Shown: positions 9,772-17,870 of the stretch, one piece after another
How positions within the stretch are numbered: the stretch's first letter is position 1
How the letters are laid out: each line of letters begins with the position of its first letter
Assembly (NCBI GenBank): GCA_902628195.1
Contig: CACOLY010000001.1
Span: forward strand, 124,001 to 188,000
DNA from: an uncultured Pelagibacteraceae bacterium
GTDB taxonomy: Bacteria > Pseudomonadota > Alphaproteobacteria > Pelagibacterales > Pelagibacteraceae
Length of the DNA stretch: 64,000 nt
Direction of reading: 5' to 3'
The notes under the pieces: model-generated
The model's input: the letters and a program-made list of their open reading frames with translations, nothing else
Databases searched by the model: none
Told to the model about the DNA's origin: nothing
Position numbers and translations under genes: made by a program

Positions 9772-12546
9772 TTAATGTAGAGCACCCCAATTGTCACCTA
9801 TATTTATATCAACTGTCAAAGGTATCGAAAACGAATGTTGATCACTATTAGCTACCCCTGTCATTTCCTCGATAATAATTTTGCTGATTCTTTTCGCTTC
9901 GTTTTTAGGTGTTTCAAATATTAATTCATCATGAATTTGCAATAACATTCTAGTTTTTTGAAATTTTTTTTCAGATAATCTCTTTGATAGCCTCATCATG
10001 GCTAATCGCATTATTTCTGAAGCAGATCCTTGGATGGGTGCATTAATTGCAGCACGTTCTTGAAAATTTCGAATATTATAATTTTTATCATTAATACTGA
10101 TAAAATGAGACCTTCTTCCAAAGATATTATTTACATAACCACTTTTTCTACAAAATTTTATTGTTTTGTCCATATAGTCTTTAATTTCTGGAAATTTAGC
10201 AAAATATGAATTTAAAAATTCCTCTGCTTCAAAATTACTTACGTTAATTTGTTTTGCTAAACCATACTGAGAAATTCCGTAAATAATCCCAAAATTAATT
10301 GCTTTTGCTTTTCTTCTTTGATCTTGATTTACTTTTTTAATATCAACATTAAATATTTGGCTAGCTGTTAGTGAATGTATATCTTCATTATTTTTAAAAG
10401 CTTTTTTAAGTTCTTTTACATCTGCTATATCAGCTAAAATTCTCATTTCTATTTGATTATAGTCTGCAGAAATTAATGAATAATCTTTTTCAGCAATAAA
10501 AGCTTTTCTAATATCTCTTCCATCCTCAGATTTAATTGGGATATTTTGTAAATTTGGATCACTTGAAGCCAGTCTACCTGTAGAAGTTGCAGCAAGTAAA
10601 AAAGATGTATGAACTCTCCTCGTTTTTGGATTAATATGCTCTGGCAAAGTTTCGGAATAAGTATTTTTTAATTTAGATAATTGTCTCCAATCTAGGACTA
10701 ATTGTGGAAATTTATGGCCTTTAAAAGCTAAATCTTCTAAAACAGATGCACTTGTAGCAAAACTTCCTTTTTTTGTTTTTTTTAAATTGGCTATCTTTAA
10801 ATCATTATAGATAATTTCTCCCAATTGCTTAGGTGATGCTATATTAAATTCTTTTTTTGAAATTTTGAAAACATCACTTTGAATTTTCTGTATTTTTTTT
10901 TGAAATTTTGATGATAAAACTTTTAGAAATTTACTATCTATTTTAATTCCCTCAATTTCCATAAATGCTAAAATTTTGATCATTGGTTTTTCAAAAACCT
11001 CGTATATATTACTCATTTTTTCTGTCTTCAGGTTTTTTTTGAATTTTTTATATAATCTTAAAGTGATATCGGCATCCTCAGCAGCATAATCCTTTGCTTT
11101 ATCAATAGCAACATCACTGAAATTAATTTCTTTTTTTCCTGAACCAACTAAATCTTTAAAAGCTATTGGTTTATGACCCAAGTGTATCTCAGATAAGGTA
11201 TCCATATTATGTCTATTTTTGCCTGCGTCCAAGGCATAAGACATAAGCATTGTATCCTCCATTGAGTTAAGCTCTATTCCTTGATTAAATAACACAATAA
11301 AATCAAATTTAATATTCTGTCCTATCTTTTTTACACTTGAATCTTCTAATAAAGGTTTCAATTTTTCCAAAACAAAATTTTTATCAATACATTTATCTGA
11401 TTTATGGCCTACAGGAATATAACAAGCTTTACCAATCTTTGAGCTCAATGAGATTCCAATTAAATCAGCTTGATGAGGATCGAGTGAGCTTGTCTCAGTA
11501 TCAACTGCAATCTCACCAACCTCTTCTGCTTCCTTTATCCAATTATCAATCTCTTGAGGTTTTGTTATTAAATAGTACTCATTTTTATTTATTGGGTTTT
11601 GTTTTTTTTCAGTTTTAACCTCATCCTTACTGCTATAAAATTTAGGTTCACCGTAAGCAGAAATAGCAGAGCTCAATAGCCTATTAAACTCCATTTCTCT
11701 TAAAAATTTGTAAAGTTTATCCTTATCAATTTCCTTAAGTTTAAATTCGTTTAAATCTCTATCTATTGGGGCATCGTGTTTTAAAGTCACCAATTTTTTA
11801 CTAATTATTGCTTTATCCTGATTTTCAATCAAAGTTTCTCTTCTTTTGTTTTGCTTTATTTCATTTGCACATTCTAGAAGCTTTTCAAGTGTTCCATATT
11901 TATTTATTAATTCTGCAGCTGTCTTAACCCCTATTCCCGGGACTCCTGGAACATTATCACTACTATCACCAGCTAAAGCTTGAACATCAATTACTTTATC
12001 TGCGCCTACACCAAATTTTTTCTGGACATCTTCATCATTTATAAACTTATTTTTCATAGGATCATAAATTCGAACATTTTTTTTATATAGTTGCATAAGA
12101 TCTTTATCTGAAGATACGATAGTTACCTTTCCTCCTGCTCTTAAAATTTTATCTACGTAAGTAGCAATTAAATCGTCTGCTTCATAATTCACTAATTCTA
12201 CTGATGGTAAATTAAATGCCAAAACAGATTTTCTGATATATTCAAATTGTGGGGCTAAATCATCAGGAGCCTCAGCTCGATTAGCTTTGTAATCACTATA
12301 AATTTCATTTCTAAATGTTTTTCTAGCTGAGTCAAAAATGACTGCGAAATGGGACGGTTTTTGTAAATTTTTATCTGACTTTGAATCCTCTAGAAGTTTA
12401 AATAACATGCTACAAAAACCACTTACAGCTCCTGTTGGCAATCCATCACTTTTTCTAGTTAAAGGTGGTAAAGCGTAGTAAGCCCTAAAAATATATCCAG
12501 ATCCATCAATTAAATAAAAATGATCAGTTTTTTGAATTTTACTCAT
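9772..12546 (-). CDS. polA: DNA polymerase I
   Basis: A 924-residue, three-domain repair and replication polymerase. Residues 1-300 form the 5'-3' exonuclease (flap nuclease) with SSDKDLMQLY and GDSSDNVPGVPGIG. The 3'-5' proofreading domain (about 325-510) keeps its acidic residues in AVDTETSSLDPHQAD, KFDF and YAAEDADITLRLY, so proofreading is probably active. The polymerase domain has motif A SADYNQIEMR, motif B KAINFGIIYG and motif C QIHDELIFE. Length matches other complete PolA proteins. It is divergent from bioY across 46 bases and separate from chvI downstream. Confidence 0.98.
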   Translation of the reverse strand: MSKIQKTDHFYLIDGSGYIFRAYYALPPLTRKSDGLPTGAVSGFCSMLFKLLEDSKSDKNLQKPSHFAVIFDSARKTFRNEIYSDYKANRAEAPDDLAPQFEYIRKSVLAFNLPSVELVNYEADDLIATYVDKILRAGGKVTIVSSDKDLMQLYKKNVRIYDPMKNKFINDEDVQKKFGVGADKVIDVQALAGDSSDNVPGVPGIGVKTAAELINKYGTLEKLLECANEIKQNKRRETLIENQDKAIISKKLVTLKHDAPIDRDLNEFKLKEIDKDKLYKFLREMEFNRLLSSAISAYGEPKFYSSKDEVKTEKKQNPINKNEYYLITKPQEIDNWIKEAEEVGEIAVDTETSSLDPHQADLIGISLSSKIGKACYIPVGHKSDKCIDKNFVLEKLKPLLEDSSVKKIGQNIKFDFIVLFNQGIELNSMEDTMLMSYALDAGKNRHNMDTLSEIHLGHKPIAFKDLVGSGKKEINFSDVAIDKAKDYAAEDADITLRLYKKFKKNLKTEKMSNIYEVFEKPMIKILAFMEIEGIKIDSKFLKVLSSKFQKKIQKIQSDVFKISKKEFNIASPKQLGEIIYNDLKIANLKKTKKGSFATSASVLEDLAFKGHKFPQLVLDWRQLSKLKNTYSETLPEHINPKTRRVHTSFLLAATSTGRLASSDPNLQNIPIKSEDGRDIRKAFIAEKDYSLISADYNQIEMRILADIADVKELKKAFKNNEDIHSLTASQIFNVDIKKVNQDQRRKAKAINFGIIYGISQYGLAKQINVSNFEAEEFLNSYFAKFPEIKDYMDKTIKFCRKSGYVNNIFGRRSHFISINDKNYNIRNFQERAAINAPIQGSASEIMRLAMMRLSKRLSEKKFQKTRMLLQIHDELIFETPKNEAKRISKIIIEEMTGVANSDQHSFSIPLTVDINIGDNWGALH

Positions 12547-12592
12547 TATAAATTAATATAGATTATCGATTAAAATAAGAGTATTATTTTTT

Positions 12593-13144
12593 ATGGAACT
12601 AATAAAGCAAAATTCTCAAACAAAGATAATTAAATCACTAATTATTATTTTTTTTGGATCAATACTTCTTGCAATATCTGCAAAGATTAAAATACCTTTC
12701 TATCCAGTGCCAATGACGATGCAAACATTTGTGGTTATGCTAATTGGAATAAGTTTTGGAGGTAAGATAGCTATTGCAACAATAAGTTTATATTTATTAG
12801 AAGGAATACTAGGTCTACCAGTTTTTTCTAATTCACCAGAAAGAGGAATAGGTTTGACTTATTTTATGGGACCAACAATGGGTTATCTAATAGGATTTCT
12901 TTCAGCAAGTTATCTAGCTTCTTTGATAAGAGAAGATGATAATCAATTAATAATTATTATAAAACTATTAATATCTGTCTCAACGATATATTTTTTTGGG
13001 GTTTTGTGGCTTGGAACTCTTATAGGATGGGATAAACCAATTTTGGAGCTAGGCGTTTTACCATTTATGTTAGCTGAAATTTTTAAAATTTCTTTACTTT
13101 TTTTAATTACTAAAAAAATTATTAAATTTAGAAAATTTATTTAG
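12593..13144 (+). CDS. bioY: Biotin transporter BioY
   Basis: A 183-residue integral membrane protein with about six helices, the usual size for the substrate-binding S component of biotin ECF transporters. Family features include PFYPVPMTMQTFVVMLIG near residue 40, LYLLEGILGLPVF, and MGPTMGYLIGF. No bioM or bioN energising genes are next to it, so it may act alone or share a general ECF module encoded elsewhere. Its 3' end overlaps the convergent regA-type gene by 8 bases. The presence of an importer suggests that biotin or a precursor is taken up from seawater; this is inference. Confidence 0.92.
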   Translation: MELIKQNSQTKIIKSLIIIFFGSILLAISAKIKIPFYPVPMTMQTFVVMLIGISFGGKIAIATISLYLLEGILGLPVFSNSPERGIGLTYFMGPTMGYLIGFLSASYLASLIREDDNQLIIIIKLLISVSTIYFFGVLWLGTLIGWDKPILELGVLPFMLAEIFKISLLFLITKKIIKFRKFI

Positions 13145-13727
13145 GTGATCGTTTAGATAAAATTCTTTGTAATGTTCTTCTATGCATTTTAAGTCTTCTG
13201 GCTGTCTCTGAAACATTTCTATTGCATAACTCAAATACTCTATGAATATGTTCCCATTTTACTCTATCAGCTGACATAGGATTTTCAGGTGGAGCAGCTT
13301 TTTTTGATGGATCGGCTAATAATGCTTTTTCTACATCATCTGCATCCGCAGGTTTAGCTAGATAGTCTATCGCTCCCTCTTTTATTGCAGCTACAGCAGT
13401 TGGAATATTTCCATATCCGGTTAACATAATTATTCTGCTTGATGAATTTGATGATTGAATTTCTTTAACAACTTCCAAACCATTACCATCATTTAATCTT
13501 AAATCAATAACGGCAAAACCAGGTTTTTTAGTTTTTACCGATTCGATTCCTTTTTGTACACTTTCAGCTTGAATAACCACGAAACCCTTCTTTTCCATGG
13601 CTCTAGCCAATCTCTCTCTAAAGGGGTTATCATCATCAACAATTAACAATGATTTGTTATCAAAATTACTTAAATTTAGTAGTGTTTGCTCATTTTTCAT
13701 GAAATTTATATGGTTATTTTTTTCCAC
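13137..13727 (-). CDS. regA: RegA/ActR/PrrA-type response regulator
   Basis: A 196-residue regulator with a receiver domain (LLIVDDDNPFRERL, phospho-acceptor Asp75 in FAVIDLRLNDGNG, LTGYGNIPTA, YLAKPAD) and a short Fis-type helix-turn-helix at the C-terminus (NVSETARRLKMHRRTLQRIL). A proline-rich hinge (AAPPENPMSADR) joins them. This matches RegA/ActR/PrrA, the global redox regulator of alphaproteobacteria. The partner sensor kinase RegB and senC, often adjacent, are not in this window. The start may be the GTG at 13727 or the internal ATG at codon 10, since the first nine residues precede the region normally conserved. It is divergent from the ornithine decarboxylase operon. Confidence 0.9.
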   Translation of the reverse strand: MEKNNHINFMKNEQTLLNLSNFDNKSLLIVDDDNPFRERLARAMEKKGFVVIQAESVQKGIESVKTKKPGFAVIDLRLNDGNGLEVVKEIQSSNSSSRIIMLTGYGNIPTAVAAIKEGAIDYLAKPADADDVEKALLADPSKKAAPPENPMSADRVKWEHIHRVFELCNRNVSETARRLKMHRRTLQRILSKRSPK

Positions 13728-13848
13728 AATTCAATACTTAATTATTTACTTTACATTGAATAATTATTGAATTAATTGCTCGAAATATTAAAGTTTTTTT
13801 TAAATAAAAAGCTTTTTTTTATTAAATTTTTTTTGGGGGGCACATTAG
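13728..13848 (+). promoter_or_regulatory. A/T-rich leader upstream of ornithine decarboxylase with a G6 ribosome-binding tract
   Basis: This 121-base gap separates the divergent regA and ornithine decarboxylase genes. It contains the perfect palindrome AAAAAGCTTTTT (13806-13817), long T runs, and six Gs at 13835-13840, eight bases before the ATG. The G run is striking in such A/T-rich DNA and could be an unusual Shine-Dalgarno or part of a structured leader. The speF leader RNA is known upstream of ornithine decarboxylase genes in other alphaproteobacteria, but I could not recognise its consensus here with confidence. No convincing -35/-10 pair was found. Confidence 0.4.
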
Positions 13849-15033
13849 ATGCAAAAATTTAAATCGGTTGAAGAATTAGTTAGTCAACTGAGACCTGATA
13901 AACCAGTGTATTGTATAAGAAAGAAATCAATTCTTTCTACCTCAAAATTTTTTCAAAAAAAATTCCCAGGAAAAATTTTATATGCTGTAAAGACAAATCC
14001 CCATCCAGAAGTAATCAAAACTCTTATTAAAAGTGGAATTAACCAGTTTGATATCGCCTCAATAGAGGAAATTAAAGCTATAAAAAAATTTAGTCAGTCA
14101 GCAAAATGTTCTTTTATGCATACAGTGAAAAGTCACGAAAGTATTAAAGATGCTTATTTTAAATATGGAGTAAAAACATTTGCATTAGATACTAAAGATG
14201 AGCTAATTAAAATAATTGAGAGTACAAGTGGTGCTAAAGATTTAGAACTTTTTGTAAGAGTAGCAGTTTCAAATGAACACGCAGAAATAGACCTATCTAA
14301 AAAATTTGGTGCATTAAACACAGAAGCAGCAGGATTATTAAGACTTGCTAAACAGTATGCAAATAAAATTGGTTTAAGTTTTCATGTTGGTTCTCAATGT
14401 ATGCACCCTATTTCTTATACAAAAGGAATAAGCGAGATAGGCAGTATTATTAAAAAAACAAAAATTGTGCCTGATTATATTAATGTAGGCGGGGGATTTC
14501 CAACTATATATCCAGATTTGATTCCGCAATCTTTAGATAATTATTTTCTTGAAATCACAAAAAGTTTAGAAAATTTAAAACTAAATAATTTGCCAGAAAT
14601 TATATGTGAACCAGGAAGGGCTCTTGTTGCTGAAAGTGGTTCGACAATCGTAAGAATTAATTTAAGAAAAAAACAAAAACTTTATATTAACGATGGTACT
14701 TATGGTACACTTTTTGATGCTGGTACACCAAATATTGTTTATCCATCTAAAATGATAAAAGATAGTACTCACAAAATCATATCAAAAAAACTTACTGCTT
14801 TTGATTTTTATGGTCCAACCTGCGATAGTATGGATTACATGAAAGGACCATTTCTTTTGCCAAACAATATAAAAGAAAATGATTATATTGAACTAGGTCA
14901 ACTAGGAGCATACGGTTTAACGTTTAGAACTCAATTTAATGGTTTCTTTTCAAATGAAATATATGAGGTAGAAGACAATCCAATAATGAGCCTTTATGAT
15001 AAAGACGTCAATAAGGCTACTTTGGTTGCTTAA
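13849..15033 (+). CDS. odc: Ornithine decarboxylase-like PLP enzyme (alanine-racemase fold)
   Basis: A 394-residue PLP-dependent basic amino-acid decarboxylase of the eukaryotic-type ODC family, expected to convert ornithine to putrescine. The PLP lysine is Lys48 in YAVKTNPHPEV. HVGSQC, NVGGGFP and CEPGRALVAESG line the cofactor site. The catalytic cysteine and substrate-binding aspartate are in FYGPTCDSMD. It overlaps the deoxyhypusine synthase homologue by one base, and agmatinase follows, so this is a polyamine operon. Lysine or dual ornithine/lysine specificity cannot be excluded from sequence alone. Confidence 0.9.
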   Translation: MQKFKSVEELVSQLRPDKPVYCIRKKSILSTSKFFQKKFPGKILYAVKTNPHPEVIKTLIKSGINQFDIASIEEIKAIKKFSQSAKCSFMHTVKSHESIKDAYFKYGVKTFALDTKDELIKIIESTSGAKDLELFVRVAVSNEHAEIDLSKKFGALNTEAAGLLRLAKQYANKIGLSFHVGSQCMHPISYTKGISEIGSIIKKTKIVPDYINVGGGFPTIYPDLIPQSLDNYFLEITKSLENLKLNNLPEIICEPGRALVAESGSTIVRINLRKKQKLYINDGTYGTLFDAGTPNIVYPSKMIKDSTHKIISKKLTAFDFYGPTCDSMDYMKGPFLLPNNIKENDYIELGQLGAYGLTFRTQFNGFFSNEIYEVEDNPIMSLYDKDVNKATLVA

Positions 15034-16073
15034 TGTCAGAAAAAAAAGTAGGTCACAATATTAAAAAAGATTTACTTAAAAACCCTGTAGAACATATTGA
15101 TATTACTTCATTTGACGCTCGTAAAATAATCTCATCAATGAAAAAAATGTCTTTTGTTTCTAGAGAAACTGCAAATGCTGCTAATATTTTTAACGAAATG
15201 CTTAAAGATAAAAATTGTACAATATTTCTTACATTAGCTGGTTCAACCTCTGCTGCTGGATGCATGAATATTTATAAAGATTTAGTTAAATATAATATGG
15301 TTGATGCAATTGTAGCAACTGGAGCTGCAATAATTGATATGGATTTTTTTGAAGCTCTTGGATTCAAACATTATCAGGGTTCACAATTTCAAGATGATAC
15401 TGAATTAAGAAAAAACTATATTGATAGAATTTATGATACTTATATCGATGAAGACGAGCTTCAAATATGTGATAAAAAAATTTGTGAAATCGCTGATAAT
15501 TTAGAACCTAAAAGTTATACTTCTAGAGAGTTTATTTATGAAATTGGAAAGTATTTGAAAAAAAATTCAGTAAAAAAAGATTCTTTAATTGAAACTGCTT
15601 ACGATAATAATGTTCCAATATTTTGTCCAGCTTTTACAGACTCAAGTGCTGGATTCGGACTAGTTATGCATCAGGAAAAAAATCCAAAAAAACACATAAC
15701 TATAGACTCCATAAGAGAATTCCGTGAATTAACAGAAATCAAAATACAATCTAAAGGATCAGGTCTTTTTATGATTGGTGGTGGAGTTCCAAAAAATTTT
15801 ATTCAAGACACAGTCATATGTGCTGAACTATTGGGAAAGGAAGTTGATATGCATAAATATGCTATTCAAATCACTGTTGCTGACTCAAGAGATGGTGCGT
15901 GTAGTAGTTCTACATTAAAAGAGGCAAGCTCTTGGGGAAAAGTAGATACCACAAAAGAACAAATGGTTTTTGCAGAAGCTACTAGCGTATTACCTTTGAT
16001 TGCTAGCGATGCTTATCATAGAGGTGAATGGAAAAATAGAAATAAAAAAAATTTCTCTCAAATATTTGGGTAA
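15033..16073 (+). CDS. Deoxyhypusine synthase homologue, probably a polyamine aminobutyl transferase
   Basis: A 346-residue member of the deoxyhypusine synthase family. In eukaryotes and archaea the enzyme transfers the aminobutyl group of spermidine onto a lysine of eIF5A through an enzyme-imine intermediate. The catalytic-type lysine is kept as Lys303 in EASSWGKVD, matching the EAVSWGK motif of the human enzyme. TLAGSTSAAG, GAAIIDMDF and FIIGGGVPKNF-like segments (here FMIGGGVPKNF) contribute to the NAD site. Bacteria lack eIF5A, so the acceptor must differ. With ornithine decarboxylase overlapping upstream and agmatinase 5 bases downstream, the likely product is a polyamine such as homospermidine or spermidine. 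That is inference. Confidence 0.85.
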   Translation: MSEKKVGHNIKKDLLKNPVEHIDITSFDARKIISSMKKMSFVSRETANAANIFNEMLKDKNCTIFLTLAGSTSAAGCMNIYKDLVKYNMVDAIVATGAAIIDMDFFEALGFKHYQGSQFQDDTELRKNYIDRIYDTYIDEDELQICDKKICEIADNLEPKSYTSREFIYEIGKYLKKNSVKKDSLIETAYDNNVPIFCPAFTDSSAGFGLVMHQEKNPKKHITIDSIREFRELTEIKIQSKGSGLFMIGGGVPKNFIQDTVICAELLGKEVDMHKYAIQITVADSRDGACSSSTLKEASSWGKVDTTKEQMVFAEATSVLPLIASDAYHRGEWKNRNKKNFSQIFG

Positions 16074-16078
16074 ATAAA

Positions 16079-16954
16079 TTGAAATATCTTTCAAATAAAA
16101 ATGGTTTTCTTGGAATTGATAATAAATTTAATTTTAAAGAAAAAGTTGTAATTGTTCCATTTGGTTTGGAAAAAACTGTAAGTTATGGAAGTGGTACAAA
16201 AAATGGCCCGAAAGAAATAATTAAAGCTTCTCACCAAGTAGAACTTTATGATGAGGAATTAAATTGTGAGCCTTACAAAAAAATTGGTATAAAAACATTG
16301 AAACCTTTTAAAATTGATAAAAATATGAATAAAGCTCTACAAAAAATATCAAATGTTAATAAAGAAATTTTAGATAAAAAACTTTTCCCTATGACATTCG
16401 GGGGGGAACATTCCATTACTCCTGGCTGTATCACGCCTTTTGTGAAAAAATTTAAGAATATTTGTTTATTACATTTTGATGCTCATGCAGATTTGAGAAA
16501 TAGTTACAACGGGGAAAAATTTTCACATGCTTCTGCTATCAGAAGATGTTTAGATTATAAGAATGTATCCATTATTTCCTTTGGTATAAGAAATATTTCT
16601 AAAAGTGAAATTCCTTTTTTAAAAAAAAACAAATCAAGAATAAATATTTTTTGGGCAAAGGATAAACCTAAATGGGATATAAATAAATTCAAAAAATTAA
16701 TTAAAAATAAAACTGTTTACTTAACTTTTGATGTAGATGGGCTTGACTCAGCAATCATGCCAGCAACTGGAACTCCAGAACCTGGAGGACTTTTTTGGGA
16801 TGAAACTCTGAATATAATAAGAGTTGCAGCAAAAAATTCTAATATTGTTGGAGCAGACATTAATGAACTTGCTCCAATAAAAGGTTTTAATTCTTATAAT
16901 TTTTTAGTTGCAAAATTAGCTTACAAAATTTTAGCTTATAAGTATTTTTATTAA
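16079..16954 (+). CDS. speB: Agmatinase/arginase-family ureohydrolase
   Basis: A 291-residue dimanganese ureohydrolase. The metal ligands are all present: GGEHSITPG, HFDAHADLRNSY and TFDVDGLDSAIMP. EPGGLFW and DINELAP are also typical of agmatinases. Agmatinase releases urea from agmatine and gives putrescine; arginase or guanidinobutyrase activity is possible. The called start is a TTG five bases after the previous stop, because the frame has no nearby ATG before the conserved N-terminus. A seven-G run encodes part of the first metal motif. The 3' end lies two bases from the convergent yhhQ. Confidence 0.88.
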   Translation: MKYLSNKNGFLGIDNKFNFKEKVVIVPFGLEKTVSYGSGTKNGPKEIIKASHQVELYDEELNCEPYKKIGIKTLKPFKIDKNMNKALQKISNVNKEILDKKLFPMTFGGEHSITPGCITPFVKKFKNICLLHFDAHADLRNSYNGEKFSHASAIRRCLDYKNVSIISFGIRNISKSEIPFLKKNKSRINIFWAKDKPKWDINKFKKLIKNKTVYLTFDVDGLDSAIMPATGTPEPGGLFWDETLNIIRVAAKNSNIVGADINELAPIKGFNSYNFLVAKLAYKILAYKYFY

Positions 16955-16956
16955 AT

Positions 16957-17505
16957 CTAAATAGGTTTAAATGTTTTTAATAATAATCTAAATGGAATTA
17001 ACATTATCATTGCAACAAATATTTTAACACTCAAATCACCTAGAGCTAGAGTAAACCATGGTATATTCGTTCCATAAAAAGAAATAAAAAAGAATATGAA
17101 AGTATCAACTGTTGATCCAATCAATGAAGAGGTCAGTGGAGCAACAAACCATTTTTTTTTTCTTAAATTATCAAATATTTGAACATCTAGAAGTTGAGCA
17201 GTTAAAAAAGCAACACCAGATCCTATTGCAATCCTGATTGATATTAAATCAGAAAAATTTGTAGAGAATAAAATTGTTAATCCAATACCAAGTATAAAAC
17301 CAAAATAAACTAGTTTTCTAGCAACGTATTTTCCAAAAGATCTATTGGCTAAATCAGTAATTAAAAAAGCTACGGGATAGCTAAATGCACCGTAAGTTAA
17401 AATCTCATTTAATCCGTAATAATTTATTGGAAATTGAACAAGAAAATTTGAAGATACAACAACTACTCCCATCAAGAAAGATAGAAGAATAAAGGATTTA
17501 TTCAT
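16957..17505 (-). CDS. yhhQ: Queuosine precursor transporter (YhhQ/VUT family)
   Basis: A 182-residue membrane protein with about six helices. Family signatures are NYYGLNEILTYGAFSYPVAFLITD near residue 30, NRSFGKYVARKLV, and AFLTAQLLDVQIFDNLR followed by APLTSSLIGSTVDTFIFF. In E. coli YhhQ imports the queuosine precursors preQ0/preQ1 across the inner membrane. The start shares one base with the stop of rpmB, so translation is probably coupled. Salvage of the precursor would suit a streamlined marine genome; whether the de novo queuosine route also exists cannot be told from this window. Confidence 0.9.
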   Translation of the reverse strand: MNKSFILLSFLMGVVVVSSNFLVQFPINYYGLNEILTYGAFSYPVAFLITDLANRSFGKYVARKLVYFGFILGIGLTILFSTNFSDLISIRIAIGSGVAFLTAQLLDVQIFDNLRKKKWFVAPLTSSLIGSTVDTFIFFFISFYGTNIPWFTLALGDLSVKIFVAMIMLIPFRLLLKTFKPI

Positions 17506-17819
17506 TAAACAGTTTTAGATTGAACAGTTTTTTTTTGATATGGTGACTTAATTAATAAATTTTTTTTTAATTTTTTTAAACGTGGAGATATATTTTTATT
17601 TTTAACTGTCTTTAAGAATTCATCAAAACTACCTTTCTTATCAACCGATCTGACACCTGCATTACTAACTGTTAGTTTTAGGCTTCTTTTTAACAATTCA
17701 CTTGTAAATTTTATTTTCTTTAAATTAGGTAAAAATCTTCTTTTAGTCTTATTGTTAGCGTGACTAACATTATGGCCTTTCATAGGTATTTTTCCAGTTA
17801 ACTCACATTTTTTCGACAT
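17505..17819 (-). CDS. rpmB: 50S ribosomal protein L28
   Basis: A 104-residue L28, with the N-terminal [29 protein letters not shown] segment of the family (first 29 residues) and the central [14 protein letters not shown]. It sits on the large subunit near the L1 stalk. The C-terminus is a lysine-rich extension beyond the core, as in other alphaproteobacterial L28 proteins. A strong promoter candidate lies immediately upstream, so close that the mRNA may have almost no leader. It is the first gene of a two-gene unit with yhhQ. Confidence 0.96.
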   Translation of the reverse strand: MSKKCELTGKIPMKGHNVSHANNKTKRRFLPNLKKIKFTSELLKRSLKLTVSNAGVRSVDKKGSFDEFLKTVKNKNISPRLKKLKKNLLIKSPYQKKTVQSKTV

Positions 17820-17830
17820 AACGACCAGAA

Positions 17831-17859
17831 TATATAAAGTGTGATATTGATAACGTCAA
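17831..17859 (-). promoter_or_regulatory. Promoter of rpmB-yhhQ (near-leaderless)
   Basis: On the minus strand, TTGACG (17859-17854) and TATATA (17836-17831) are separated by exactly 17 bases, close to the sigma-70 consensus. A start of transcription about seven bases past the -10 falls near 17824. The rpmB ATG begins at 17819, so the predicted leader is only about five bases. That leaves no room for a normal ribosome-binding site. Confidence 0.65.
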
Positions 17860-17870
17860 GTTTAATACAA

